A DNA stretch of 64,000 nucleotides from Xenophilus sp003671765 (GTDB taxonomy: Bacteria; Pseudomonadota; Gammaproteobacteria; Burkholderiales; Burkholderiaceae_C): positions 248,001-312,000 of the forward strand of contig CP166702.1 in assembly GCA_051414805.1 (NCBI GenBank), read 5' to 3'. Positions 26,126 to 36,557 of the stretch are shown here, in pieces (within the stretch, counting starts at the first letter, position 1; each line of letters begins with the position of its first letter). The position numbers and the translations under genes were made by a program. The notes beneath the pieces are model-generated. The model saw only the letters and a list, made by a program, of their open reading frames with translations, was not told the origin of the DNA and made no database searches.

Positions 26126-26139
26126 AGAGCCCGGGTTTC

Positions 26140-26200
26140 GAGCCGAAGCGGCCCGGAGCGCCCGTGGATGGGGTGCGAGCAGCTATCGAATCAGTCGCAA
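26140..26200. repeat. REP-like dispersed repeat, copy 3
   Basis: GAGCCGAAGCGGCCCGGAGCGCCCG leads into GCAGCTATCGAATCAGTCGCAA. Same order of parts as copies at 16258 and 59547. It lies between the convergent ends of the hypothetical gene (26125) and the MocR gene (26213). Confidence 0.65.
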
Positions 26201-26212
26201 TGGAGTACCGGA

Positions 26213-27610
26213 TCAGCCCAGCGTCGCGTGCGGGTGCTGCGGGTGCGTCAGCGTGTCGGCGATGAGCCGCAGCGCCTCGTCGCAGTCCTCGCGGTCCATC
26301 GGGCCGCCCAGGCAGATGCGCACCGCCTCGGGCGGATCGCCGTCGGTCGAGAAGGCCGCACTTGCCACCACGCCGACGTTCTGCGTGCGCAGGTAGGACG
26401 CGAATTCCACCGGGCTCCAGCCGGGCGTGAGCGGCAGCCAGGCGTGGAAGCCTTCCGGATGCGCCTGCAGCCCGTGCTCGCCCAGGTGGCGCGCCGCCAG
26501 CGCCTGGCGTGCCACGGATTCGGCGCGCACCGCCTGCAGCATCGCGTCGGCAGTGCCGTCCTCCACCCACATCGTCGCCAGCGTGCTGGTCACCGGCGAT
26601 GCCATCACCGTCGTTGCCCGCATCGCGCCCGCCAGCCGCTGTGCCAGCCGTGCCGTGGGTGCGCAGACGTACGCCGTGCGCAGGCCGGCGCCGAAGCACT
26701 TGGCGAAGCCGGTGAGGTAGTAGGTCAGCGCCGGCGCCAGCGTGGCCAGGGCGGGCGGCATCTGGCGCGGCAGCATGCCGTAGGCGTCGTCCTCGATGAT
26801 CGGCACGGCATAGCGCAGCGCCACATCGGCCAGCGCCTCGCGCCGCGCACGCGAGACGGTCAGTGTGGTCGGGTTCAGCAGGGTCGGGTTGCAGTACAGC
26901 GCCTTGGGCTTGAGCGTCCTGCAGGCGTGCTCGAAGGCGTCGGCGATCGGGCCGTCGTCGTCCAGCTGCAGCGCATGCAGCTGCACGCCCAGCTGCGCGG
27001 CGATGGCTTTCACGCCGGGGTAGGTGAGCGACTCGACGCAGATCAGCTCGCCCGGCCGCGCCAGCAGCGAAAACAGGGCGGTGAGCACGCTGTGGATGCC
27101 GGGGCACACCAGGATGCGGTCGACACCCGCATCCGGCACGTGCGGGCGCAGCCAGCGCATCGCCGCCTCGCGGTCCTGCGGCGCGCCGCCGAAGTCCTGG
27201 TAGCGCATCAGCCCGTAGAAGTCGGCCTGCGCGCAGGCGCGCGCCATGCCCTCGTGCAGGCGAGCGAGCAGGTGCTCGTCGGCCGGTTCGGGCGGCATGT
27301 TCATCGTCATCTCCGCGCCGCTGCCGCCGCGCAGGCGCAGGCTCGGCGAGCCGGATCGGATGAAGGTGCCGGTGCCGGCCCGTGAGTCGATCAGGCCGCG
27401 TTTGCGCGCCTCGGCATAGCCGCGCGCCACCGTCGTGTAGTTGAGCGCCAGGTCGGCCGCCAGTTCGCGCAGCGTCGGCAGCCGGTCGCGCACGGTGAGG
27501 CGGCCGGTGCGGATGTCGTCCGCGATCAGGTCCGCCAGCAGCAGGTACGCCGGCTTGGCGCTGGCGCGCAGCTGCCGGCGCCAGTGGGTGGTGATCGAAG
27601 GCGCGTTCAC
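26213..27610 (-). CDS. MocR-type regulator: GntR winged HTH fused to PLP aminotransferase-like domain
   Basis: 465 residues from a GTG at 27610 (first residues VNAPSITTHW); no ATG fits in this frame nearby. The N-terminal GntR winged HTH spans about residues 20-85 (RLPTLRELAADLALNYTTVARGYAEAR). The rest is a fold-type I aminotransferase domain; the PLP lysine is in TGFAKCFGAGLR (about residue 305) and the conserved Asp in EDDAYG. MocR proteins sense amino-acid-like or PLP-reactive ligands. It is divergent from the Nit1C operon with 357 bp between, so it is the likely pathway-specific regulator. Direct repeats lie right at its start. Confidence 0.93.
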   Translation of the reverse strand: MNAPSITTHWRRQLRASAKPAYLLLADLIADDIRTGRLTVRDRLPTLRELAADLALNYTTVARGYAEARKRGLIDSRAGTGTFIRSGSPSLRLRGGSGAEMTMNMPPEPADEHLLARLHEGMARACAQADFYGLMRYQDFGGAPQDREAAMRWLRPHVPDAGVDRILVCPGIHSVLTALFSLLARPGELICVESLTYPGVKAIAAQLGVQLHALQLDDDGPIADAFEHACRTLKPKALYCNPTLLNPTTLTVSRARREALADVALRYAVPIIEDDAYGMLPRQMPPALATLAPALTYYLTGFAKCFGAGLRTAYVCAPTARLAQRLAGAMRATTVMASPVTSTLATMWVEDGTADAMLQAVRAESVARQALAARHLGEHGLQAHPEGFHAWLPLTPGWSPVEFASYLRTQNVGVVASAAFSTDGDPPEAVRICLGGPMDREDCDEALRLIADTLTHPQHPHATLG

Positions 27611-27633
27611 TTGATTGCATCCATTGATTGCAT
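27611..27633. promoter_or_regulatory. Direct-repeat pair 1, candidate MocR operator
   Basis: TTGATTGCAT at 27611-27620 and again at 27624-27633, period 13 bp, directly abutting the mocR GTG. Binding here could block mocR expression. Part of a 357-bp intergenic region with two more such pairs. Confidence 0.5.
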
Positions 27634-27710
27634 GCACACACCGATCAACGTGCAGAAAGCATGCCCGCGCCGGAGGGGAAGGGCGCATCGATCGGGTGCG
27701 ATCAACCCCC

Positions 27711-27735
27711 TTGATCGGGTGCATTGATCGCATGC
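27711..27735. promoter_or_regulatory. Direct-repeat pair 2, candidate MocR operator
   Basis: TTGATCGGGTGC at 27711-27722 and TTGATCGCATGC at 27724-27735, period 13 bp, exactly 100 bp from pair 1. A further ATCGATCGGGTGC lies at 27687-27699. MocR-type regulators typically bind paired direct repeats. Confidence 0.5.
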
Positions 27736-27841
27736 GCGGCGCGTCGGATCGGTGCACCGGCGCGTCCGCACGACGGCCGCGGGCCGGCGCTTTGCGGGGT
27801 CGGGAAATTTTTTTCGGCACGCCGCGCCGCGCGGCTGCGTG

Positions 27842-27861
27842 TTGATCGCAGCTTGATCGCA
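27842..27861. promoter_or_regulatory. Direct-repeat pair 3, candidate nit operon control site
   Basis: TTGATCGCA at 27842-27850 and at 27853-27861, period 11 bp, about 107 bases before the nitB start. Nearest of the three pairs to the nit operon. No convincing -35/-10 elements are visible between it and nitB. Confidence 0.45.
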
Positions 27862-27967
27862 CGGCGGCCCTGCGCGGCTGGCACATCGGATGCGAAGAGA
27901 ACGGCGCGGCGACGCGGCTTCGGCCCGGCACGCAAACCCTCTTTGTCCCATCCCAACGGAGTACCCC

Positions 27968-29500
<1,533 letters not shown>

Positions 29501-30542
29501 CCCGGCGGCCGGCGCCGCCAGCCGACGCGGCGGCGCGGGCCCATCGGACCACAAGGCCGTCACCGTCGACGGCCACACGATCATGGTGCCGGTGCACACC
29601 TCCACGGCGTGGCATTCGCCCTTCACCGCCGAGGCGCCCGACGCCCGCGGCGTGAGCCGGGTGATGCGCGGCAGCATCCCGATCGCCAGCATCAGCTTCC
29701 CGAAGCAGCCGCGCTTCTACGCGATGCAGACCTTCGACGGCGTGCCCTACTCGCACATCGCCACGCTGCACGGCAGCGACGTGCTGGCCACCACCGTGCT
29801 GCAGACCTGCATCCGCTACGAGAGCCGCAGGAAGACCTGCAAGTTCTGCGCGATCGGCCAGTCGCTGGCGGCTGGGCGCACCGTGGCACGCAAGACGCCC
29901 GAGCAGCTCGCCGAGGTGGCCCGCGCCGCGGTGCTGCTCGACGGCGTCAGGCACATGGTGCTGACCACCGGCACGCCCAACGCCACCGACCGCGGTGCCG
30001 CGATCCTGTGCGAGAGCGCGTTCGCGATCAAGGCGGCCGTCGACATCCCGATCCAGGGCCAGTGCGAGCCGCCGGACGACGACCGCTGGTTCGCGCGCAT
30101 GCATGCCGCCGGCATCGACACGCTGGGCATGCACCTGGAGGTGGTGACGCCCGAGGTGCGCGAGAAGATCATGCCCGGCAAGGCCAGCGTGCCGATCGAG
30201 CGCTACCTGAGCGCCTTCGAGGCCGCGGTGCGTGTCTTCGGCCGTGGCCAGGTCAGCACCTACATCCTGGCCGGCCTGGGCGATTCGCGCGAAGCCATCC
30301 TGGACATCAGCGACAGGCTGCTGGCGCTGGGCGTGTACCCCTTCGTCGTGCCCTTCGTGCCGATCAGCGGCACGCCGCTGGAAGACCATCCCGCCCCCTC
30401 GCCCGAGTTCATGCGCGGCATCCTCGAACCGCTGGGCGCGCGCGTCGCCGCGGCGGGTCTGCGCTCCGGCGACATCAAGGCCGGCTGCGGCAAGTGCGGC
30501 GCCTGCTCGTCGCTGTCGGTCTACGAAAGCTGAGGTGCACCC

Positions 30543-31103
30543 ATGCTGCACGCCGACGACCTGAGCGAACTCGCGCTCGTCTACACCCCGGTCGAGTACC
30601 TGGTGCGCGTGGCCCAGCAGCCGTGGGAGCGCGACGAGGCCATGGCGCTGCGCCGCGCGGTGTTCTGCATCGAGCAGGGCATCTTCGCGCGCGACGACCG
30701 CGACGCGATCGACGACGACGCGCAGCTGCTGGTGGCCATGTCCTGCACCGCCGGCATGCCCGAGCAGGTGGTGGGCACGGTGCGCATCCACCGCGGCGAG
30801 GCCGCGGGCGAATGGTGGGGCTCGCGCCTGGCGGTGCACCCGGCTTTCCGCAGCCAGGGGCATCTGGGCGCGACGCTGATCCGCCTGGCCGTGTCGCGCG
30901 CCCACGCACTGGGCTGCACCACCTTCCTGGCCCAGGTGCAGCGGCAGAACGTGCCGCTCTTTTCCAAGCTCGGCTGGCGCGTGCTCGAGGAGACGGCCAT
31001 CCACGGCCGGCCGCATGCGCGGATGCAGGCCGACCTGGGCGTCTACCCGCCCTGCCACGACCCGGTGAGCGGCTACGTCACGCGTGCGAGGGTGGCGCCA
31101 TGA
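30543..31103 (+). CDS. nitE: MSMEG_0567/Sll0786 family N-acetyltransferase (GNAT)
   Basis: 186 residues with a GNAT fold. The acetyl-CoA-binding motif A is GSRLAVHPAFRSQGHLGATLI (about residues 94-114), and QNVPLFSKLGW matches motif B. An early RRAVFCIEQGIFARDDRD segment is characteristic of this subfamily. It probably acylates a pathway intermediate or a protein partner. The stop overlaps the next start (ATGA at 31100). Confidence 0.93.
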   Translation: MLHADDLSELALVYTPVEYLVRVAQQPWERDEAMALRRAVFCIEQGIFARDDRDAIDDDAQLLVAMSCTAGMPEQVVGTVRIHRGEAAGEWWGSRLAVHPAFRSQGHLGATLIRLAVSRAHALGCTTFLAQVQRQNVPLFSKLGWRVLEETAIHGRPHARMQADLGVYPPCHDPVSGYVTRARVAP

Positions 31104-32107
31104 CCGCGCAGGAGATCGCCGAGGCTCTGCGCGCCACCCGCGGCTTCGCGCACAAGCAGGACATCAGCGAGGTGGTCGCGACGCTGGGCCGCGCGCTGCC
31201 CGGAGGCCCGGCGGCACTGGCCCAGGCCGTGCCGGTGGGCGACGATTGCGCGGCCATCCCCGACGGGCATGGCGGCTATTTGCTCTTCGCCATCGAGGGC
31301 CTGGTCGAGGACTTCATCGTCCGCATGCCCTGGTTCGCCGGCTACTGTGGCGTGATGGTCAACGTGAGCGACATCTACGCCATGGGCGGGCGGCCCACGG
31401 CGGTGGTCGACGCCCTGTGGAGCACCGGCAGCAGCCCCGGCGACGAGGTGCTGCGCGGCCTGGCCGAGGCGTCGGCGCGCTACGGCGTGCCCGTGGTCGG
31501 CGGCCACAGCAACAACCGCAGCGAACGGCCGCAGCTGGCCGTCGCCATCCTCGGCCATGCGCGGCGCCTGCTGACCAGCTTCGATGCGCGGCCGGGCGAC
31601 CTGCTGCTGATGGCGGTGGACCTGCGAGGTGGCTACGAGGAACCCTTCCCGTACTGGAACGCGTCGACGAAGGCCCCGGCCACCCGCCTGCGCGCCGACC
31701 TGGAGCTGCTGCCCGCGCTGGCCGAAGAGGGCCTGTGCGCGGCCGCCAAGGACATCAGCATGGCCGGCGCGGTGGGCACGGCGCTGATGCTGCTGGAATG
31801 CTCGGGCGTGGGCGCGCGCATTCACATCGACGCGCTGCCACGCCCGCCCGGCGTGCCGCTGATGCGCTGGCTCGCCTCCTTCCCGAGCTACGGCTTCGTG
31901 CTGAGCGTGCCGCCAGCCCATGCCGCCACGGTGCTGGCGCGCTTCGCGGCGCGCGACATCGCCTGCGCGGTGGTGGGCGAAGTCGATGCATCGCGCCGCG
32001 TGCAGGTGCGCGCCGGCGGCGAGGACGCGCTGCTGTGGGACCTCGACGCGGCGCCCTTCATCCAGGCGCCGGCGGCGCAACCCGCCACGGAGCCGGTCCA
32101 TGCCTGA
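31100..32107 (+). CDS. nitF: Sll0787 family AIR synthase-like (PurM superfamily) protein
   Basis: 335 residues. PurM-type ATP-binding elements are visible: VGDDCAAIPDG (about residue 48) and VMVNVSDIYAMGGRP (about 87), with AAKDISMAGAVGTALMLLE in the second half. PurM-superfamily enzymes (PurM, ThiL, SelD, HypE) use ATP to activate carbonyl or phosphate groups; HypE handles a nitrile-forming thiocyanate, which makes this fold suggestive beside a nitrilase. Its last 8 bases overlap the glycosyltransferase start. Confidence 0.92.
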   Translation: MTAQEIAEALRATRGFAHKQDISEVVATLGRALPGGPAALAQAVPVGDDCAAIPDGHGGYLLFAIEGLVEDFIVRMPWFAGYCGVMVNVSDIYAMGGRPTAVVDALWSTGSSPGDEVLRGLAEASARYGVPVVGGHSNNRSERPQLAVAILGHARRLLTSFDARPGDLLLMAVDLRGGYEEPFPYWNASTKAPATRLRADLELLPALAEEGLCAAAKDISMAGAVGTALMLLECSGVGARIHIDALPRPPGVPLMRWLASFPSYGFVLSVPPAHAATVLARFAARDIACAVVGEVDASRRVQVRAGGEDALLWDLDAAPFIQAPAAQPATEPVHA

Positions 32108-33299
32108 GCACGCATCGCTGCGCATCGCGCTGCTCACGCATTCGGTCAACCCGCGCGGCGGCGTGGTGCACACCCTGGAGCTGGCGAACGCGCTGCACGC
32201 GGCGGGCCATGCGGTCACGGTGTTCGCGCCGGCGGGGCCGGGCCAGCGCCTGTTCCGCGAGCCGGCCTGCCGGGTGTCGCTGGTGCCCGTGGCCGGCACG
32301 CCGCGCGACATGGTCGCCATGGTACGCAGCCGCATCGATGCCTTCACGCGGCACCTCGGCGGTCTGCTCGCGCGCGGCGAACGCTTCGACGTCTGGCACA
32401 CGCACGATTCGATCGGCGGCAATGCGCTGGCCGACCTGCAGGGAAGCAGCCGCATCGGTGCGTTCGTGCGCACGGTGCACCACCTCGACCACTTCGACGA
32501 GCCGCAACTCATGCAGTGGCAACAACGCGCCTTCGAGGCCGCGACGCAGGTCTTCACCGTGAGTCGCCTGTGGCGCGAGCACCTGGCCGCAGCGCACGAC
32601 ATCGAGGCGGTGCAGGTCGACAACGGCGTCGACATGGCGCGCTTCTCGCCACGGGTGCAGCCCGAGGACGTCGACCTGGGGCAGCGGCTGGGCATCGAAG
32701 CCGGCGGCCCCATCGTCCTGGCGATGGGCGGCGTCGAAGAGCGCAAGAACACGGTGCGCCTCCTGCAAGCCTTTGCGCAACTGCATGCGGCACAGCCCGG
32801 CGCGCGTCTGCTCATCGCCGGCGGCGTGAGCCTGCTGGACCATGCCGCCTACGCGCGCCGCTTCGACGAGGCGCTCGGCCAGCTGGGCTGGCGCGCGGGG
32901 CCGGGGCAGCCGGTGCAGCTGCTCGGCGCCATCGCCGATGCCGACATGCCGCGGCTCTACCGCCTGGCCGACGTGGTGGCGATGCCCTCCGTGCGCGAGG
33001 GTTTCGGCCTGGTGGTGCTGGAGGCGTTGGCCAGCGGCGTGCCGGTGGTGGCCTCGCGCATCGCGCCCTTCACCGACCATCTGACCGACGCCGACGTGTC
33101 GTGGGCCGACCCGCTGTCGGTGCGGTCGATCGGCGACGCGCTGGTGCATGCGCTGTCCACGCGCAGCGAGCAGCGCACCGCGGCCAGCGCCGCGCGCCTC
33201 GCCCATCGCTTCAGCTGGCCTGCCAGCGCGGCACGCCACGGGCAGCTCTACCGCGCCGGCCTGGCGCAGCGCGCGCCCGCGCTGGCGCAGGCCGCCTGA
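32100..33299 (+). CDS. MSMEG_0565 family glycosyltransferase
   Basis: 399 residues with a GT-B, GT4-type layout. An N-terminal LLTHSVNPRGGVVHTLELA acceptor domain is followed by the donor domain with MGGVEERKNTVRLLQAF and the signature EGFGLVVLEALASGVPVV (about residues 300-317). It uses a nucleotide sugar to modify an unknown acceptor. It is placed between nitF and nitG, with overlaps on the 5' side and 13 bp to the next gene, so it belongs to the operon. Not all described Nit1C clusters include this gene. Confidence 0.92.
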   Translation: MPEHASLRIALLTHSVNPRGGVVHTLELANALHAAGHAVTVFAPAGPGQRLFREPACRVSLVPVAGTPRDMVAMVRSRIDAFTRHLGGLLARGERFDVWHTHDSIGGNALADLQGSSRIGAFVRTVHHLDHFDEPQLMQWQQRAFEAATQVFTVSRLWREHLAAAHDIEAVQVDNGVDMARFSPRVQPEDVDLGQRLGIEAGGPIVLAMGGVEERKNTVRLLQAFAQLHAAQPGARLLIAGGVSLLDHAAYARRFDEALGQLGWRAGPGQPVQLLGAIADADMPRLYRLADVVAMPSVREGFGLVVLEALASGVPVVASRIAPFTDHLTDADVSWADPLSVRSIGDALVHALSTRSEQRTAASAARLAHRFSWPASAARHGQLYRAGLAQRAPALAQAA

Positions 33300-33312
33300 A
33301 AGGACCCCTTCG

Positions 33313-33597
33313 ATGCCCGTCATGCATTTCCACGTCCGCTGGCCCGACGCCAGCGAGACGCGCTGCTACTCGCCCTCGCTGGTGGTGCAGGACTTCCTGC
33401 AGCCCGGCGTGCGGTACCCGCTGCCCGACTTCCTGGCGCGCACGCGCGAGGCGCTGGGCATCGCGTCGGAGCGGGTGCGTGCCAAGTACGGCTTCGCCTG
33501 TTCGCAGGCCATGGACCAGCTCGCGCAGATCGAGGAGATCGCCGGGCGCTTCGCCCACCAGCCGGACGCCGAGGTCGCGGTGCTGGCCTTCGACTGA
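33313..33597 (+). CDS. nitG: MSMEG_0570 family nitrogen starvation response protein
   Basis: 94 residues starting MPVMHFHVRWPD. Typical features are a beta-strand start and CYSPSLVVQDFLQPGVRYPLPDFLARTREAL, then ASERVRAKYGFACSQAMDQL. Length matches the family, which is known only from these clusters. Function unknown; size and charge suggest an accessory or carrier protein. GGAC/AAGGAC precedes the ATG. Confidence 0.92.
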   Translation: MPVMHFHVRWPDASETRCYSPSLVVQDFLQPGVRYPLPDFLARTREALGIASERVRAKYGFACSQAMDQLAQIEEIAGRFAHQPDAEVAVLAFD

Positions 33598-33626
33598 CAA
33601 CGACCGAATTTCTCCAAGGAACTCCC

Positions 33627-34922
33627 ATGTCCCATCCCTACGGCGGACGCAGCCACTACAGCGTCGTCATCGTCGGCGGCGGCCAGGCCGGCCTGTCTCT
33701 CAGCCACGAACTGCAGCAGCGCGGTATCGACCACCTCGTGATCGAGAAGCGCAGCCTCGTGCACAGCTGGCGCACGCAGCGCTGGGACACCTTCTGCCTC
33801 GTCACACCGAACTGGCAGTGCCAGCTGCCGGGCTGGCCGTACCGGGGCGACGATCCGCACGGCTTCATGGTCAAGGACCAGATCAACGACTGGCTCGCGG
33901 GCTTCGTCGACCATGTGAAGGCGCCCGCGATCGAGGGCGTGTCGGTGGAGAAGGTGTCGCGCGCCGGCGAGCACGAGCGCTGGCAGGTGCAGACCAGCGA
34001 GGGCCTCTATACGGCCGACCAAGTGGTGGTGGCCTCGGGCGGCTACCACAAGCCCGTGGTCCCGCGCATGGCCGAGAAGCTGCCGGCCTCCGTCGTGCAG
34101 TACCACTCGGCGCAGTACCGCAACCCGGCCCAGCTGCCCGAGGGCGCCGTGCTGGTGGTGGGCTGCGGCCAGTCGGGGGCGCAGATCGCCGAGGACCTGC
34201 ACCTGGCCGGGCGGCAGGTGGTGCTGGCCACCGGCAACGCCCCGCGCTGCGCGCGCTTCTACCGGGGCAAGGAAGTGGTCGACTGGCTGGCCGACATGGG
34301 TTACTACGACATGCCCGTCACGCAGCACCCGTTGCGCGAGGGCGTGCGCGACAACACCAACCACTACGTCACCGGCCGGGACGGCGGGCGCGACATCGAC
34401 CTGCGCCGTTTCGCGCGCGAGGGCATGCAGCTGTACGGCCAGCTCGAGGGCTTCGAGGACGGCGCGCTGCAGTTCCTGCCCAACCTGCGCGAGAACCTGG
34501 ACCACGCCGACCGCATCTACAACGGCATCAACGCCTCGATCGACAAGCACATCGCCGCGAAGGGCATCGAGGCGCCGCCGCCCTCGGTGTACGAGCCCGT
34601 GTGGACGCCGGCCGAGGAGCGCACCCGGCTCGACCTGGCCGCCGCCGGCATCACCAGCGTGGTGTGGTGCATCGGCTTCGCGCCGGACTTCGCCTGGGTG
34701 GACGCGCCGGTCTTCAACGGCCGCGGGCACCCGGTGCACCTGCGCGGCGTGACGCGCGAGCCGGGCCTGTACTTCCTCGGCCTGCCCTGGCTGCACACCT
34801 GGGGCTCGGGGCGTTTCTCGGGCATCGCGCGCGACGCGGCCTTCCTCGGCGATGCGATCGCCGCGCAGGCAGCCGGGCGTTCGGCGCAGCGGACGGCGGC
34901 GCAGCAGCTGCAGGCGGCCTGA
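33627..34922 (+). CDS. nitH: MSMEG_0569 family flavin-dependent oxidoreductase
   Basis: 431 residues. An N-terminal FAD dinucleotide motif, VVIVGGGQAGLSLSHEL (about residues 12-28), and a second NAD(P)H-type motif, VLVVGCGQSGAQIAEDL (about 172-188), give the two-Rossmann layout of flavin monooxygenases. It ends the operon and probably oxidises a pathway intermediate with O2. AAGGAA lies 10 bases before the ATG. A strong hairpin for the opposite infA gene follows and may stop this transcript too. Confidence 0.94.
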   Translation: MSHPYGGRSHYSVVIVGGGQAGLSLSHELQQRGIDHLVIEKRSLVHSWRTQRWDTFCLVTPNWQCQLPGWPYRGDDPHGFMVKDQINDWLAGFVDHVKAPAIEGVSVEKVSRAGEHERWQVQTSEGLYTADQVVVASGGYHKPVVPRMAEKLPASVVQYHSAQYRNPAQLPEGAVLVVGCGQSGAQIAEDLHLAGRQVVLATGNAPRCARFYRGKEVVDWLADMGYYDMPVTQHPLREGVRDNTNHYVTGRDGGRDIDLRRFAREGMQLYGQLEGFEDGALQFLPNLRENLDHADRIYNGINASIDKHIAAKGIEAPPPSVYEPVWTPAEERTRLDLAAAGITSVVWCIGFAPDFAWVDAPVFNGRGHPVHLRGVTREPGLYFLGLPWLHTWGSGRFSGIARDAAFLGDAIAAQAAGRSAQRTAAQQLQAA

Positions 34923-34941
34923 GCGGGGCGCGCAGGCAAAG

Positions 34942-34966
34942 AAAAAGGGCCTCCGAGGAGGCCCTT
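34942..34966 (-). terminator. Rho-independent terminator of infA
   Basis: AAGGGCCTCC (34945-34954) pairs with GGAGGCCCTT (34957-34966). Read on the minus strand the stem is followed by a T-run (complement of GAAAAA). It ends infA and may also halt the converging nit transcript. Confidence 0.85.
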
Positions 34967-34994
34967 CTGCGTGGTGCGTGGCGGTGGCGCGTGC

Positions 34995-35246
34995 TCAGCG
35001 CGAGCCGGTCGGCGGCGGGCCGCGGCGCTCGAGGTGGCGGAAGGTGATGCGGCCCTTGGTCAGGTCGTAGGGCGACATCTCGAGCGAGACCTTGTCGCCC
35101 AGGATGATGCGGATATGGTTCTTGCGCACCTTGCCGCCGCTGTAGGCGATGACCTCGTGGCCGTTCTCCAGCGTCACGCGGTAGCGGGAGTCGGGCAGCA
35201 CTTCGGTGACCGCGCCCTGCATCTCGATGAGTTCTTCCTTGGCCAT
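34995..35246 (-). CDS. infA: Translation initiation factor IF-1
   Basis: 83 residues of the S1-like OB fold: MAKEELIEMQGAVTEVLPDSRYRVTLENGH, then SGGKVRKNHIRIILGDKV and the end LTKGRITFRHLER. About ten residues longer than E. coli IF-1 at the C-terminus (RGPPPTGSR). Beta-proteobacteria often have one infA in the ribosomal protein operon and a second elsewhere; this one stands alone, so it may be the second copy. It binds the 30S A site during initiation. Confidence 0.97.
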   Translation of the reverse strand: MAKEELIEMQGAVTEVLPDSRYRVTLENGHEVIAYSGGKVRKNHIRIILGDKVSLEMSPYDLTKGRITFRHLERRGPPPTGSR

Positions 35247-35650
35247 GTGTGTCCTTCAAAAACGGTTGGCGCCCGACCTCACGGTGGCCGGTCGCCGGGG
35301 TGGCCCGCATGCTGCGGCCCACCCGGTGAATGTCGATCGGTGCCCGGTGGCGCGGCGCGAACCGCGATGCGGCGCCTGGGGCAGCTTTCGCCGCACGCTG
35401 AGAGGAAGGGGGCGGTGGACGCACCGATGCATCGGCGGTGCGTGCGCCGGACCCGGCGTGGCTCGGGCGGCGTGCGAACGAAAGACCCAGGATTGTAACC
35501 GCCTGGCACGGTCCTTGCCGAAACGGGCCCGCCGTGAGCGGTCCGCCGGATCGGCTGTGGCGCATTCCACACGTCGGGGGCTTGGCCGACAGGCCGCTGC
35601 GGCACTGCAGCGCAGAATGAACTTTGCCTTCCGCGCCCGACCTCACTCCC
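35247..35650. other. 404-bp intergenic region between infA and amidotransferase
   Basis: Divergent promoters for infA and the amidotransferase must lie here. The only clear structure is a perfect 12-bp palindrome CCGATGCATCGG at 35424-35435 within a longer imperfect one (GCACCGATGCATCGGCGGTGC). No ORF with convincing codon use and no RNA gene was recognised. Confidence 0.5.
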
Positions 35651-36541
35651 ATGTCGCAGCCTGTCGCAGCACGCCTCAAGATCGGCCTTTCCGCCTGCTT
35701 CTCGCACGCCGACCCGGCGCGCTCCCTGTTCACCAACAAGACGCTGCAGTACGTCGAGCAGTCGATCGCGCACTGGCTGATGTCGGCCGGCGCGATGGTG
35801 GTCATGGTGCCCTGCCCGACCGGCGACACCGCGCGCGGCGACACCACGCTGAGCCACTACGCCGAATGGCTCGACGGCGTGGTCATGCACGGCGGCGCCG
35901 ACGTCTGGCCCGGCAGCTACGGCGAGGAGCCGCTCAAGGACGCCTGGATCGGCGACCGCATCCGCGACCTGTACGACCTGGCGCTGGTCGAGGCCTTCGA
36001 GCAGGCCGGCAAGCCGATCTTCGGCGTGTGCCGCGGCCTGCAGCTCATCAACGTGGCCTTCGGCGGCACGCTCTACCAGGACATCGAGGAGCAGCACGGC
36101 CACCCCGAGACACTGAAGCACCGCGACCCGGTCACCTACGACCAGAACTTCCACCAGATCGAGATCGTGCCCGGCACGCGCCTGGCCAAGCTGTACCCTG
36201 AGGTGCAGACGGCGCGGGTCAACAGCATCCACCACCAGGGCATCAAGGGCCTGGCGCCCGGCTTCGAGGTCGAGGCCTGGAGCCTGCCCGACCGCGTGCC
36301 CGAGGCGATCCGCCGCCAGGCCGACCGGGGCGGGCGCGGCTACATCGCCGCCACCCAGTGGCACCCGGAGTTCCACAAGTACGGCAGCACCGAGACCATC
36401 AACGACACGCCGATCCTGCACGACTTCCTGTGGGCCTGCGCCACCGCCAGGGTGCAGCCGCGGCGCGCGCATCGCAACATGCCGGGCCGCATCCGCGACC
36501 GGGCCGCGCGCATGCTGCGCCAGGCACTGCTGCGGCGCTGA
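35651..36541 (+). CDS. Class I glutamine amidotransferase, gamma-glutamyl-GABA hydrolase (PuuD)-like
   Basis: 296 residues from MSQPVAARLKIGLS. The catalytic nucleophile is in FGVCRGLQLIN (about residue 135), and the His-Glu pair is in TQWHPEFH (about 237). An HGGADVWPGSYGE segment matches the peptidase C26 / PuuD group, which hydrolyses gamma-glutamyl amides such as gamma-glutamyl-GABA in polyamine breakdown. The C-terminal 40 residues are Arg-rich and extra. No other puu genes are nearby. Confidence 0.9.
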   Translation: MSQPVAARLKIGLSACFSHADPARSLFTNKTLQYVEQSIAHWLMSAGAMVVMVPCPTGDTARGDTTLSHYAEWLDGVVMHGGADVWPGSYGEEPLKDAWIGDRIRDLYDLALVEAFEQAGKPIFGVCRGLQLINVAFGGTLYQDIEEQHGHPETLKHRDPVTYDQNFHQIEIVPGTRLAKLYPEVQTARVNSIHHQGIKGLAPGFEVEAWSLPDRVPEAIRRQADRGGRGYIAATQWHPEFHKYGSTETINDTPILHDFLWACATARVQPRRAHRNMPGRIRDRAARMLRQALLRR

Positions 36542-36557
36542 GGCCGCGCGGCCTCAG
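36538..36557. terminator. Perfect 20-bp palindrome across two convergent stops
   Basis: CTGAGGCCGCGCGGCCTCAG is fully self-complementary and contains the TGA of the amidotransferase and the reverse TGA of the lipoprotein gene. A shared bidirectional terminator stem is likely, though no T-run follows. Confidence 0.45.

Noticed and set aside
34995..35246. Isolated infA as a sign of horizontal transfer
   Set aside because: A second, stand-alone infA is common in beta-proteobacteria and base composition matches the neighbours.
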